Translations under genes and position numbers: made by a program | Shown: positions 8,950 to 18,050 of the stretch, in pieces | How the letters are laid out: every line of letters starts with the position of its first letter | How positions within the stretch are numbered: position 1 is the stretch's first letter | Source of the DNA: Psychrobacter jeotgali | GTDB taxonomy: Bacteria > Pseudomonadota > Gammaproteobacteria > Pseudomonadales > Moraxellaceae | Reading direction: 5' to 3' | DNA length: 64,000 nucleotides | NCBI RefSeq assembly: GCF_904846315.1 | Contig: NZ_CAJHAF010000001.1 | Span: forward strand, 2,046,001 to 2,110,000 | Notes under the pieces: model-generated | What the model saw: the letters and a program-made list of their open reading frames with translations, nothing else | Told to the model about the DNA's origin: nothing | Database searches by the model: none

Positions 8950-9753
8950 CTACTTAAACGCCACAATAGACACAAAGTTTAAAAACTGAAACCACGTCAG
9001 ATGGCGCTTAAAACCGACTTGGTCTAAACGCTGATGATGCTCATCCAACGTATCGGTAATCAGCACGTTTTCAAGCGCATTACGCTTCCCGCTAATCTCC
9101 ATCTCGCTATAGCCATTGGCACGTTTAAAATCATAATAACGCTCGACCAACCACGCATCGTATTGCTCATCAAGCGCATGGGTCTTTTCAGTCAATACCA
9201 ATATGCCGCCCTCCTCTAGTGCGGCATATATTTTTTCCAATACCGCCACTCTATCCTCAGCGGGTAAAAACTGTAGGGTTAAATTCAAAATCACCATATC
9301 ACAGGGTTCAAACTCGATATCACGAATATCGGCGGTGATCACTTCAATGTCATGTTCAGGATAATTATCGCTGAGTAAGGTTTTGGCCTCAGCGGTCATC
9401 GCAGGGGAAATATCGACTGCTTTAATTTGTAAATCGTGCGGCGCAAACTCACCTGCCAGCGCCATGCTAGCGCCGCCAAGCGAGCAGCCCAAATCATAAA
9501 TTCGACTAACCCTTTGACCGCTAGCATTTTGCTGGCGATATTTGCAATGACGACGGGCAAATATCGGTAGCATGGCGAGCACTTGCCCATAACCCGGCAC
9601 GCTACGGCGAATCATATCCGGAAAGCAAGCCACTACTTGTTCATCAAAAGAGAAGCGCGCCGCTTTATCCAGCGGCGTGGTAAAAGGCTTATCAAAAAGG
9701 GTGTCGTGTTTGACAGTGTTATTAGAAGGATTGTTGTTGGTAGATTGACTCAT
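8950..9753 (-). CDS. cmoA: Carboxy-S-adenosyl-L-methionine synthase CmoA
   Basis: CmoA transfers a carboxyl group from prephenate to SAM, giving the carboxy-SAM used by CmoB. The protein has 267 residues (E. coli 247) with a short Asn/Ser-rich N-terminal extension. Diagnostic stretches are DTLFDKPF near the N-terminus, [20 protein letters not shown], the cofactor loop [16 protein letters not shown], and [15 protein letters not shown]. It is encoded upstream of cmoB on the same strand. Confidence 0.96.
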   Translation of the reverse strand: MSQSTNNNPSNNTVKHDTLFDKPFTTPLDKAARFSFDEQVVACFPDMIRRSVPGYGQVLAMLPIFARRHCKYRQQNASGQRVSRIYDLGCSLGGASMALAGEFAPHDLQIKAVDISPAMTAEAKTLLSDNYPEHDIEVITADIRDIEFEPCDMVILNLTLQFLPAEDRVAVLEKIYAALEEGGILVLTEKTHALDEQYDAWLVERYYDFKRANGYSEMEISGKRNALENVLITDTLDEHHQRLDQVGFKRHLTWFQFLNFVSIVAFK

Positions 9754-9939
9754 GATACCGCTCTAAAAATAGCAAAAGCCCATTATAACATTACTGTTTG
9801 TTACTTATCGCTATGAGCTTGCCTGCTAAGCTAAACGAATGCGAATTTAGATAATAAAACATTGAAAAATACAAATATTATAACAATATAAATAACTTAG
9901 CTCTTATTTATAATAACAGGTATAACAATAGGAAAAATT

Positions 9940-10461
9940 ATGCAAACGATCGTATTAGGCGGTGGCTGTTTTTGGTGCACCGAATCGGTATTTTTATCGG
10001 TAAAAGGCGTGCAATCTGTAGTTTCAGGCTATATGGGCGGTGAAGCGGCTACAGCAAATTATCGCACAGTGTGCGGCGGCAATAGCGGTCATATCGAAGT
10101 GGTTAAAGTTGACTATGATGAGTCTGTAGTACCGTTAGAAGTGATATTAGACATCTTCTTTGCTACCCATGATCCTACCACTCGAGACCGTCAAGGTAAT
10201 GATGTTGGTAGTCAGTACCGCAGTGCGGTTTTTTATACCAACGAAGACCAAAAGCCAACCATTGATCGCACAGTCAATAAACTACGTGATATGGGTATCG
10301 ATGTGGTAACTGAGGTTCATCCAGCCGTTGAATTTTACAAGGCTGAGGATGAACATCAGGATTTCTTTAATAGAAACCCTAATCAAGCTTACTGCAACTT
10401 CTCCATACCGCCAAAGCTTGCCAAACTGCGTAAAGAGTTTAACCAGTATATGACCAACTAG
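9940..10461 (+). CDS. msrA: Peptide methionine sulfoxide reductase MsrA
   Basis: Reduces methionine-S-sulfoxide in proteins and free methionine, repairing oxidative damage. A compact cytoplasmic form of 173 residues. The catalytic motif GGCFWCTES is at residues 8-16 with the nucleophile Cys10. Further family marks are SGYMGG, YRTVCGGNSGHIEVVKV, FFATHDPTTRDRQGNDVGSQYRSAVFY and a C-terminal NPNQAYCNF giving the likely resolving Cys. AGGAAAAATT precedes the ATG. Terminated at 10525. Confidence 0.97.
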   Translation: MQTIVLGGGCFWCTESVFLSVKGVQSVVSGYMGGEAATANYRTVCGGNSGHIEVVKVDYDESVVPLEVILDIFFATHDPTTRDRQGNDVGSQYRSAVFYTNEDQKPTIDRTVNKLRDMGIDVVTEVHPAVEFYKAEDEHQDFFNRNPNQAYCNFSIPPKLAKLRKEFNQYMTN

Positions 10462-10524
10462 TGATAAAAATAGACAACGAATAGTACAAAATCAGTTTGT
10501 CATCTGATAGATTTAGGTGCAATC

Positions 10525-10554
10525 AAAGCCAAGTGTCATTACACTTGGCTTTTT
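10525..10554 (+). terminator. Intrinsic terminator after msrA
   Basis: Perfect 12-bp stem AAAGCCAAGTGT/ACACTTGGCTTT (10525-10536, 10541-10552) with a 4-base loop and T tail. Confidence 0.92.
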
Positions 10555-10622
10555 CATTGCGTTTAGCGCTATGATAATAAACAAATATATTTTTAATAAA
10601 AGAAACTGTTTCGGAAAAAAAT

Positions 10623-11315
10623 ATGAATCTAGAATTTTGGCAATCGCGTTGGTATGAGGGTCGTATTGGCTTCCATAAGTCTGCCGTTAATCCATTACTC
10701 ACCCAATACTTCTCTGAGCTTGACCTACCAATAGGTAGCCAAATTTTTGTTCCATTGTGTGGCAAATCGGTAGATATGGTTTGGTTAGCTGCTCAAGGGT
10801 ACGATGTAGTTGGTGTCGAATTGTCGGAGATTGCAGTAGAAGCTTTTTTCGCCGAACAAAACATCACACCTACCATACATCAATATAGCGACAACCCAGC
10901 AATCAAATACTATCAAGGTCAATTCACCAGTCAGACCACTGAGCAGACTATCACCTTATGGATCGCTGATATTTTTGCTGTAACGTCTAAAGATATTGGA
11001 CATGTTGACGCTGTATATGATCGAGCCGCTTTGATAGCTTTGCCCGCTACTATACGTTCAGCTTATGCTGAACAAATACTTAGAATTTGCGGCAAGTCTA
11101 ATGATAATAATAAAAAAGCGCCGCAATTATTGATTACCCTCGATTACGATCAAACTAAAAAAGACGGTCCACCTTTTTCAGTAACTAATACTCAAGTTGA
11201 ACAATATTATGGTAATCATTATCAAATAATAGCGCTCAAAAGTAACACTTCTACTCTAAATTCAGCTAAAGAACTAACAGTAACAGAGGATGTTTGGCTG
11301 TTGAAAGACCTTTAA
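10623..11315 (+). CDS. tpm: Thiopurine S-methyltransferase family protein
   Basis: SAM-dependent methyltransferase of 230 residues. Bacterial members methylate thiopurines and some handle selenium or tellurium oxyanions. The N-terminus FWQSRWYEGRIGFH is the family signature. FVPLCGKSVDMVWLAAQGY binds SAM, GVELSEIAVEAFFAEQ follows, and YDRAALIALP is the expected downstream motif. The stop codon at 11313-11315 is followed immediately, in the same frame, by a TTG that may start the next gene. The physiological substrate is unknown. Confidence 0.93.
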   Translation: MNLEFWQSRWYEGRIGFHKSAVNPLLTQYFSELDLPIGSQIFVPLCGKSVDMVWLAAQGYDVVGVELSEIAVEAFFAEQNITPTIHQYSDNPAIKYYQGQFTSQTTEQTITLWIADIFAVTSKDIGHVDAVYDRAALIALPATIRSAYAEQILRICGKSNDNNKKAPQLLITLDYDQTKKDGPPFSVTNTQVEQYYGNHYQIIALKSNTSTLNSAKELTVTEDVWLLKDL

Positions 11316-11797
11316 TTGAGACCGCTCATAAGAATTATAGTTATCCTGCTAAGCTTCATTGCGATGTTAATGGTTGTATTGCCCGGGCCTTTTTATAAAT
11401 ATGAGGTTGTCGATTTGCAGACTGCTTTTTCAGGGTTCAAATTTAGTCTATATGCAGGGATTGCCGCACTCATATTATTGATCATTCAAATCCTATTCAA
11501 ACGTGAAACAGTCAGCCTTAGTAGCACATTGACAGCCGAGTTGGTAGATGCAGCTGAGCAGGCCGCTAATAATTTAGGCTGGGAGCTGGTTAATGTCGAT
11601 GCTAACATAAGCATCGCTAAAGCTACTGATACCACCGCTTGGTTTGGCTTTAAGGATGATGTGCTGATACGGGTGACTGATGATGCAACCAACGTTTGAT
11701 CGATATTCGCAGTAAATCAAGAATGGGTAAGAGCGATTTGGGTAAAAATGCTGAGCGTATTCGTAATTTTATTAAGGAGTTGAATGGGATTTTATAA
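11316..11797 (+). pseudogene. DUF1499 family membrane protein, apparently frameshifted
   Basis: The first frame encodes 127 residues: two membrane helices (about 3-25 and 43-63), then the start of a DUF1499 domain (LVDAAEQAANNLGWELVNVD, WFGFKDDVLIRV). It stops at 11697-11699. From 11699 another frame continues IDIRSKSRMGKSDLGKNAER and ends at 11797, which is exactly the expected DUF1499 C-terminus. Removing two bases or adding one near 11695 restores a full protein. The start is TTG directly after the tpm stop; ATG at 11364 would cut the first helix. It may be a true pseudogene, a sequencing error or programmed frameshifting. The end lies 3 bp from the converging res stop. Confidence 0.82.
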
Positions 11798-11800
11798 GCC

Positions 11801-14692
11801 TCACAACTGCACTGCCTTCTCGACCACTTTAAAGCTCAGCTCATTGTCTAGCGCTTTGAAATGCGCCTTACCGCAGCGGATTTTTTGTTGTTGCGGTAGC
11901 GGCAGTTTAGCCATATCTACCGCATGTCCTGCTGCGCTTTTGCCGCCTGTGTTTTTAGTTTCAGCAACGAAGTACAGCTGGCTCACTTCCCTACCATCAT
12001 CACCGTCCTCTTTGATAACCGCCCAGTCAGGATTATAGCTACCTAGCGGCGTATTAATTTTAAACCAATTGGGCAGCTTAAAATAAAAGCGCACGCTCTC
12101 CATACTCTCACAATCATTTGCAAATTGGTGCTCAGTATTTGAGTCCAGCGGTATCAAATTATCAAAAATTGTTTTATGCGTATCGGTAACCTCGAAATGA
12201 TAGTCGCTGGCATAGACATCCGTTGGCTGAGCCTCTAGCCTATCTAATAATCGCTGGGCATAAATTTGACCGTTCTTTTGGTACTCAATGCCTTTTACCA
12301 TGAGGTCAGTCTGGGCTTGTTTAATAATCGCAATTAAGCGCTCTAGAAAGACTTGCGGATTGATAAGCATCTCATCAATACGTCCACTTTGACGCAATAT
12401 TTCAACCAAGGTGGCACGAGTCAATTTGGTATGGCGAGCCAGATAAGCTAAGATATCAGGCAGTTGCCACACGCGCTGATTGACAGACGATTGATTAATG
12501 GTTGATTGATTAATATCGTTATCAGCGCCAGCATTACCACTGTTATCGCTATTATCCGTAGCATAATGCTGACGTTGGCTATTGACGGCTAATAAGCGAC
12601 TCTCCACGCCGTCATCACTCATGGTCAGGCGTACTTTATTGGCTGCAATTTGCGGCGCGACTATCTCTTCCATATCGGCTATTAATTCGATAACGGCAGT
12701 GATTAATTCATCAGTATCAAAGCAGACTTGATACTGAGTCTTTTGTTTAATCTTATCCCAAATGGCTTTAAAGTTATCATCGAGCATAAAGCCTTTACGG
12801 TACTTAACCACTTGCTTGTGCGCTTGATTTTTTACCCGTCCTGCGAAGCTCACACCGCAATCCTCTGCAATCTCGTTTTGTAAGCTCTTAGCAAAGTCAT
12901 CATAGCTTTCATTGGCAACGACAGTCAGAATATTAATCTGCTTATCATAGACCCGATGACCATCTGCACCGACGCATAGACGTAGACCACGACCAATTTC
13001 TTGGCGTTTTTTTAGGGTGGATTTGGTCTCGTTGAGGGTACATATCTGGAATACATTGGGATTGTCCCAGCCTTCACGCAATGCCGAATGGCTAAAGATA
13101 AACTGCAGCGGATTATTTAGATTCAGCAGCTTTTCTTTATCTTTCATAATCAAGCTATAAGTATCATCGTCGCCCTTGGTGGTACCAGAGGTGTCTTTAG
13201 CGCGCCCCTTTTTATCGACAGAAAAATAACCATTATGAATATCGCTGACCCCAGCCTGATAATGCGCCGCTAATTGCTGCTTTAAATCACGATACTTAGG
13301 CTTGTCTAATAACGTCTGATATAGCTCTTCAAACCACTGGGCAAATTTACCTGAGCGCGTATAGCCGCCTGTTTGATTAACCAAGTCATTATTAACCAGA
13401 TAATTATCGACGCGGTCAATAAATAGTAGGGACAATACTTTAATGCCTTGCGGCAAGAGCTTACGCTGCTTATCTAAATGCGCCTCAATAGTGCGCTCAA
13501 TTTGATAACGCATGACGCTATCGGTCATACCGCCAGTTTGCTGACCTTGATAAATCACTACGCCATTATCAAATTCAATGTAGCCCTCCACAGCGTTAAT
13601 GCCGCTGACGATATAGCCATTGGCGTATATTTCACGCTCGGTCTTTTTATACAAATCATCGTTGTCACTGATGCTGATGGTTTTCTTTTTGACCACGCCT
13701 TTGACGTTGGCATAGACGCTGACCTTGGCGGTGATTTTGGTCTTTTTGGCGGTGACGCCCAGCAGCTCGATATAAGCCTCATTAAAGGCATCATCGCTCA
13801 TGACGGAATCGACTTCGATTTGCTTAACCAGACCGGCATCATAAGCTTTGACCGGATTTAGGCTATAAAGCAGATGACGGCTGTACTTGTGCGTCGCTGA
13901 ATAGCGCAGGGTAATCAGCGGATGTAGACTAGCAATAGCCTCCAAGCGCTTAGTAGTCTCCATATTTTGCGGTTCATCAACGATGACGATAGGATGGGTC
14001 GCTTGGATATATTCAATCGGGGCAACGCCTTGTTCACGGACTTGGTTGATGATGTTTTCGTCTTTGGCAAAAGCGTCAATGTTCATCACGAGGATTTGAA
14101 TATTATGACTGGTGGCAAAGTCGCGTAGCCTATTTAGGTTTTTGCTATCGTATATACGCGCGTCCACGCGGGTATTGTCATACAGGGCGGCAAAATGCGC
14201 TTTGGTCATCTCGATAGACTTCATCACCCCTTCACGAATCGCTACTGAGGGCACGACAATCACAAATTTGCGCATGCCATAAGTCTGATACAGCTCGTAG
14301 ATGCTACGCAGATAGACGTAAGTTTTGCCGGTGCCGGTCTCCATCTCTATAGAGGCGTTAAGTCCATATTGGGCAAGGTTTTTGTCGTCGTCATAGAGTG
14401 TGATTGACGGCTCGATATTATGTTCACGCTGCACCGCTTGGATATTATCCAGCACTTGCTCATCGCTAATAATGCGCTGATTGGCTATGGCTTGGCTGGT
14501 GATTTGCTGGCTAATCATTTGCTGATTAATGAGGGTCTTACTGCTTGCCACATCAATCGGCTGGGCTAAGGCAAAGTTATCAAGAGATGCATTTGTATCG
14601 AGCATGGAGGGCTGCCCACGAAAGATATCAACCACGGCATTGATAGCGTGGCTTTGGTGTTCAAGGTTTGGTTCAAAGATGAGGGTTATCAT
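11801..14692 (-). CDS. res: Type III restriction endonuclease subunit Res
   Basis: ATP-dependent translocase and nuclease subunit of a type III restriction-modification system; it cuts DNA in complex with Mod. The protein has 963 residues. The helicase core shows Walker A ETGTGKT (118-124), a DEAD-box-like motif II VDEPQ (about 238-242), SATHKYS (motif III region) and motif VI QEIGRGLRLCV. The C-terminal nuclease fits PD-(D/E)xK, with NPDWAVI followed by FVAETK. It is the last gene of the mod-SLATT-nucleotidyltransferase-res cluster, 78 bp after the nucleotidyltransferase. Two Gln/Asn-rich low-complexity stretches lie at about residues 55-80 and near 720-740. The frame appears intact. Confidence 0.95.
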   Translation of the reverse strand: MITLIFEPNLEHQSHAINAVVDIFRGQPSMLDTNASLDNFALAQPIDVASSKTLINQQMISQQITSQAIANQRIISDEQVLDNIQAVQREHNIEPSITLYDDDKNLAQYGLNASIEMETGTGKTYVYLRSIYELYQTYGMRKFVIVVPSVAIREGVMKSIEMTKAHFAALYDNTRVDARIYDSKNLNRLRDFATSHNIQILVMNIDAFAKDENIINQVREQGVAPIEYIQATHPIVIVDEPQNMETTKRLEAIASLHPLITLRYSATHKYSRHLLYSLNPVKAYDAGLVKQIEVDSVMSDDAFNEAYIELLGVTAKKTKITAKVSVYANVKGVVKKKTISISDNDDLYKKTEREIYANGYIVSGINAVEGYIEFDNGVVIYQGQQTGGMTDSVMRYQIERTIEAHLDKQRKLLPQGIKVLSLLFIDRVDNYLVNNDLVNQTGGYTRSGKFAQWFEELYQTLLDKPKYRDLKQQLAAHYQAGVSDIHNGYFSVDKKGRAKDTSGTTKGDDDTYSLIMKDKEKLLNLNNPLQFIFSHSALREGWDNPNVFQICTLNETKSTLKKRQEIGRGLRLCVGADGHRVYDKQINILTVVANESYDDFAKSLQNEIAEDCGVSFAGRVKNQAHKQVVKYRKGFMLDDNFKAIWDKIKQKTQYQVCFDTDELITAVIELIADMEEIVAPQIAANKVRLTMSDDGVESRLLAVNSQRQHYATDNSDNSGNAGADNDINQSTINQSSVNQRVWQLPDILAYLARHTKLTRATLVEILRQSGRIDEMLINPQVFLERLIAIIKQAQTDLMVKGIEYQKNGQIYAQRLLDRLEAQPTDVYASDYHFEVTDTHKTIFDNLIPLDSNTEHQFANDCESMESVRFYFKLPNWFKINTPLGSYNPDWAVIKEDGDDGREVSQLYFVAETKNTGGKSAAGHAVDMAKLPLPQQQKIRCGKAHFKALDNELSFKVVEKAVQL

Positions 14693-14770
14693 GGTTGTTT
14701 TGGCACTTTTATATGGGCTATATTTATGGTTTTTAGGCGTGGTTTGAACTACTAAGGATTGCTTAGGAGT

Positions 14771-15556
14771 TCATTCAAACAATTTTTTAATATTAGATTC
14801 TGCTAGATTAGGATAACCATCCACATCATCTTGGTAAGCTTCGCTGATAACCTTTTTAGTTTTTACAATTTTATTATATTTATTACTATTAAAAGTAAAC
14901 TCCCATTCACTTAGACTCATCATAAATGAATAAAAATAACCTCTAAGGTTGTTATTTGATCCATAGAAGTAGTGTGCTTTGATCATTTCTTCAATTTTAA
15001 AAGAGTAATATGGTCTTCCATTTTTGACATTCCAAAACTTTACTAAGCGTGCTAGCGGCTTTATGAGGTTATAATTATCAATATTTTTCTGTGTAAACTC
15101 ATTATTAAAGGAAAACGGCTCAGAATACATCCATGATTGATAATCGCTTCCCTTATTGGGAATTTGATAACCATACCACTGTTGATCCAATGCTGGAACT
15201 AGTTCGAATTTTATATGATTGAGTTCTAATACTATTGTAGGATGTGATTGTCTAATTTGAGAGCTACTATAATACTTATTCACGAAATTTCTTAACCAAT
15301 TTAGATAAGTTTGAGGCTGATAGGACTTATCATCGAAAACAATCATTAGGTCAACATCTGAGCCTTCATCGTAGCATCTTGGTAAGATTGTACCTCTAGG
15401 GTATGATCCAAAAACTCTTTTATCTTCAATATTATTACCAAAATGGTAAACCAACCTACTCTTCAGAGTATCAACAGATTTCTTTATAGAATCTTTTTCA
15501 GAGTCACGAATGATTAACTCATTAGACTTTTGATTCAAAAAGGAATTAATGCTCAT
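14771..15556 (-). CDS. CD-NTase-like nucleotidyltransferase (probable CBASS cyclase)
   Basis: A 261-residue cytoplasmic nucleotidyltransferase of the polymerase-beta fold. The active-site motif GSYPRGT (from residue 50) is followed by EGSDVDLMIVF with the metal ligands Asp67 and Asp69. The third carboxylate is probably Glu118 in KFELVPA, where Asp is more usual. The helix motif RLVKFWN (170-176) is typical of CD-NTases. Such enzymes make cyclic di- or trinucleotides or similar signals upon phage infection to activate an effector. The gene overlaps the upstream SLATT gene by 11 bp and has its own GAGGT site. It is strongly AT-rich compared with mod and res. A toxin-antitoxin-type or other nucleotidyltransferase is the alternative. 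Confidence 0.82.
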   Translation of the reverse strand: MSINSFLNQKSNELIIRDSEKDSIKKSVDTLKSRLVYHFGNNIEDKRVFGSYPRGTILPRCYDEGSDVDLMIVFDDKSYQPQTYLNWLRNFVNKYYSSSQIRQSHPTIVLELNHIKFELVPALDQQWYGYQIPNKGSDYQSWMYSEPFSFNNEFTQKNIDNYNLIKPLARLVKFWNVKNGRPYYSFKIEEMIKAHYFYGSNNNLRGYFYSFMMSLSEWEFTFNSNKYNKIVKTKKVISEAYQDDVDGYPNLAESNIKKLFE

Positions 15557-16046
15557 TATCTACCTCATAATCAGGTTCACCAGACTCAATCCCCTTTTTG
15601 GCTTTTTGATAAGCGTATTTTGGAATTCCTAGTGCTTCATTATTTATTTTATTTTTACGTTCTCGGATATTATTTGCCTTAGCAATAAAATCATTATCAT
15701 TTAGAGTAGATGACTCTATATTACTTAAAAATCTTGCATCGCTTCTAATGGCATAAAAACTGTTTCCTGATGATTTATGAGCTTGTGCTTTTTCCGATGC
15801 GTTGAGAAACGTATTAATGCCTATAATTGTTGCCGAAAACAGAGCTGAAAGCGTAATAAGCCACTGGTAACCTTCTGCTAATGAAGTCAAACCTGCGATA
15901 GCTGCTGCTATTGCGCCAGTGACTCCCATAAAAATATTGATTTTACTCCAAAAATCAGCAGCGTTAAAATGTCCTTTCATACTATATAGACTGTCTTCTT
16001 CAATACGTCTCAGTTCCTTGTATAACTCCTGCCTGACATTATTCAT
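15546..16046 (-). CDS. SLATT domain two-helix membrane protein (predicted CBASS effector)
   Basis: A 166-residue protein with two adjacent membrane helices (about 37-57 and 61-81), an amphipathic N-terminus, and a conserved helix after TM2 (NASEKAQAHKSSGNSFYAIR). This matches SLATT, the two-TM effector family associated with SMODS/CD-NTase enzymes and predicted to form pores that depolarise the cell. The ATG at 16046 is preferred because AGGGGG (16053-16058), overlapping the mod stop codon, sits six bases upstream; a GTG at 16052 is possible. It is translationally coupled to mod on one side and to the nucleotidyltransferase on the other. AT-rich. Confidence 0.85.
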   Translation of the reverse strand: MNNVRQELYKELRRIEEDSLYSMKGHFNAADFWSKINIFMGVTGAIAAAIAGLTSLAEGYQWLITLSALFSATIIGINTFLNASEKAQAHKSSGNSFYAIRSDARFLSNIESSTLNDNDFIAKANNIRERKNKINNEALGIPKYAYQKAKKGIESGEPDYEVDNEH

Positions 16047-16055
16047 ACCCACCCC

Positions 16056-18050
16056 CTAAACACACCCAACCACCAACCCAGCATCCTCAAACTGCAACAC
16101 GATATTGGCCTTATTGGCATCATCGCTAAAAGCTCTATCCATAATCAAAGTTTTATTGGGGGCGGTGGTGATAATTTGCGTGGCTTTGCTAGTGGTCATG
16201 TCATCTAGGACTATCGCTAGGCTCATTGATATGCCTGTGCCCTCAGAACTGTCAGCATCATCATTACTATATTGTAGCGCATCGTTTTGGGTGACCAGAT
16301 AATAGCCGTCAGCTTCACTGACAGTAGCGGTCAAAGTATAGCCTTCTTTAAGCATCAGCTCGGTGATGATACCGTCAGTGGTGGCATTATCGCTGATAGG
16401 GTCAAGGTGCTTTTCTAACTGCGCCATTAGACTGTCGGCGTCATAATTGGCGGGCTGCTGCCACGGGATAAAGTTACTGTCGGCAAGCTTGTACGCCTTA
16501 AAACCAAAATCAAGCGCCTTGCTATCGACGGATTCAGGCAGCTCGGAGGTGATATGGGCAGCGGCACGGCGGATACGCTCTTTGGATATCTCGGCAATAT
16601 TGCTGAATCCTGCTTTATAAGCTTCGCTGTCTGCTTCCGTGGCTTCGGGGATTTGTACCATGATAAACTTGCGCTTGCCCGCTTCGCCATTTTCTGCCTC
16701 TTCAGCATTTAACGCCATGACAGCATGAGCGGTAGTTGAAGAACCTGCGAAAAAGTCGAGAATAATCCCTTCATTACACGCTATACTAATAATATGTTTT
16801 AAAAGCTCTATTGATTTTGGAAAAGAGAAATGTAATTTATTTTTTTTGATCCATTTTGTAGATGCTTGTGAATCAAAGAAAAGAATTGATCTAGGAGTAG
16901 ATTTTTCATTACCCTCTAGATAGTTCTTCAAACGTGGTATCGTTTCTTCAGTTGCTCCAAAAGCTATCATATCTTCTTTAATAAGGGCATCTAAACTTTC
17001 CTTTGAAAAAGCCCAACCTCTAGTGCTAGTTGCGCAAGGCTTCTTAGTTATTGGATGAATAATATCGTAAAAATTCTTACTATTAGGTGCAGTTAGATCG
17101 CCTGCATGAAACAGCCCTTTGCTGTCCATATTTGTATAGTGATCAAATTCATAAAATTTAGGATACTTCGTTAAGGCTCTTATTTCTTCAACTATCTCTG
17201 TGTTATCCGAAGTATTTCTAAAAACAGCGTTAGCTCTACTTTTAAACTCATCAACAAAGTTCTTTTTGACTTTCCACGTTCCTAAGTTACTTTTAGCCTT
17301 GCCGTAAATCAAAATATACTCATGAGTAACGGAAACCAACTGAGAGTTGTTTTTACTCGAATTAGAAGCAACAATTATCTCAGCTACAAAATTCTCCTCC
17401 CCAAATATCTCATCCATCAGCAAGCGCAAATTCGCCACTTCATTGTCGTCTATCGACACAAAGATAACGCCATCATCACGCAGTAAGCTTTTTGCCAGTG
17501 CCAATCTTGGATACATCATATTCAGCCAGTTGCTATGATACTGACCATTTTCTTTTCGATTTGATTGCATCCCATCGCTATGGGTCAGATTACCGTCCGC
17601 ATCGGTTTGCCCTGCCCGCGCCTTATAGTCCGCAATGCTCTCACTAAAATCGTCAGCATAGACAAAGCGGTCATTGCCCGTATTGTATGGCGGGTCGATA
17701 TATATCATCTTAATACGGCTGTGATAGCTCTTTTGCAGTATCTTCAGCACCGCCAAGTTATCGCCTTCGATAAATAGGTTTTGCGACGTATCAAAATCGA
17801 CCGATTCATCAGGTGCGGGCACTAGCGTCTGACTGGTTGGCGTTTTTAGCTCACGATAGACCTGATGCTTGCCCGCCCAGCTTAGCCCATACGCCTCTTG
17901 CGCGGGTGCGATATCTTGCTCGGACAGCAGCGCGGTGAGTTTACGGATATCGAGCTGCCCTTCACTGAACGCCTCTGGCATTAACTGCTTGAGCTTGGCA
18001 AGGGTTATCTGTTGCGGGGTTTGGCTGGTAGGATGTATCGGATTACTCAT
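16056..18050 (-). CDS. mod: Type III DNA-methyltransferase subunit Mod (adenine N6)
   Basis: Modification and recognition subunit of the type III system, 664 residues. The catalytic motif DPPYNTGNDRF (Asp119-Tyr122) precedes the SAM-binding motif LDFFAGSSTTAH (about 431-442), the order seen in beta-class enzymes. The segment between them (about 225-430) is the expected target-recognition domain. Its DNA (about 16750-17400) is clearly more AT-rich than the flanks: sample 60-base lines count 21 G+C inside versus 31-32 outside, suggesting a swapped recognition domain. The C-terminal Mod domain (EAYKAGFSNIAEISKERIRR) is present. No long simple repeat for phase variation is visible. First gene of the defence cluster. 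Confidence 0.96.
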   Translation of the reverse strand: MSNPIHPTSQTPQQITLAKLKQLMPEAFSEGQLDIRKLTALLSEQDIAPAQEAYGLSWAGKHQVYRELKTPTSQTLVPAPDESVDFDTSQNLFIEGDNLAVLKILQKSYHSRIKMIYIDPPYNTGNDRFVYADDFSESIADYKARAGQTDADGNLTHSDGMQSNRKENGQYHSNWLNMMYPRLALAKSLLRDDGVIFVSIDDNEVANLRLLMDEIFGEENFVAEIIVASNSSKNNSQLVSVTHEYILIYGKAKSNLGTWKVKKNFVDEFKSRANAVFRNTSDNTEIVEEIRALTKYPKFYEFDHYTNMDSKGLFHAGDLTAPNSKNFYDIIHPITKKPCATSTRGWAFSKESLDALIKEDMIAFGATEETIPRLKNYLEGNEKSTPRSILFFDSQASTKWIKKNKLHFSFPKSIELLKHIISIACNEGIILDFFAGSSTTAHAVMALNAEEAENGEAGKRKFIMVQIPEATEADSEAYKAGFSNIAEISKERIRRAAAHITSELPESVDSKALDFGFKAYKLADSNFIPWQQPANYDADSLMAQLEKHLDPISDNATTDGIITELMLKEGYTLTATVSEADGYYLVTQNDALQYSNDDADSSEGTGISMSLAIVLDDMTTSKATQIITTAPNKTLIMDRAFSDDANKANIVLQFEDAGLVVGCV

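Noticed and set aside
13478..13861. 127-residue plus-strand frame within res
   Set aside because: It is opposite to a well-supported gene with motor motifs and has no family resemblance.
16056..18050. Phase-variable simple repeats in mod
   Set aside because: I looked for mono- to pentanucleotide tracts and found none long enough.
11801..18050. Type I or type II restriction system
   Set aside because: The motif order in mod, the single helicase-nuclease res and the absence of an HsdS-type gene fit type III.
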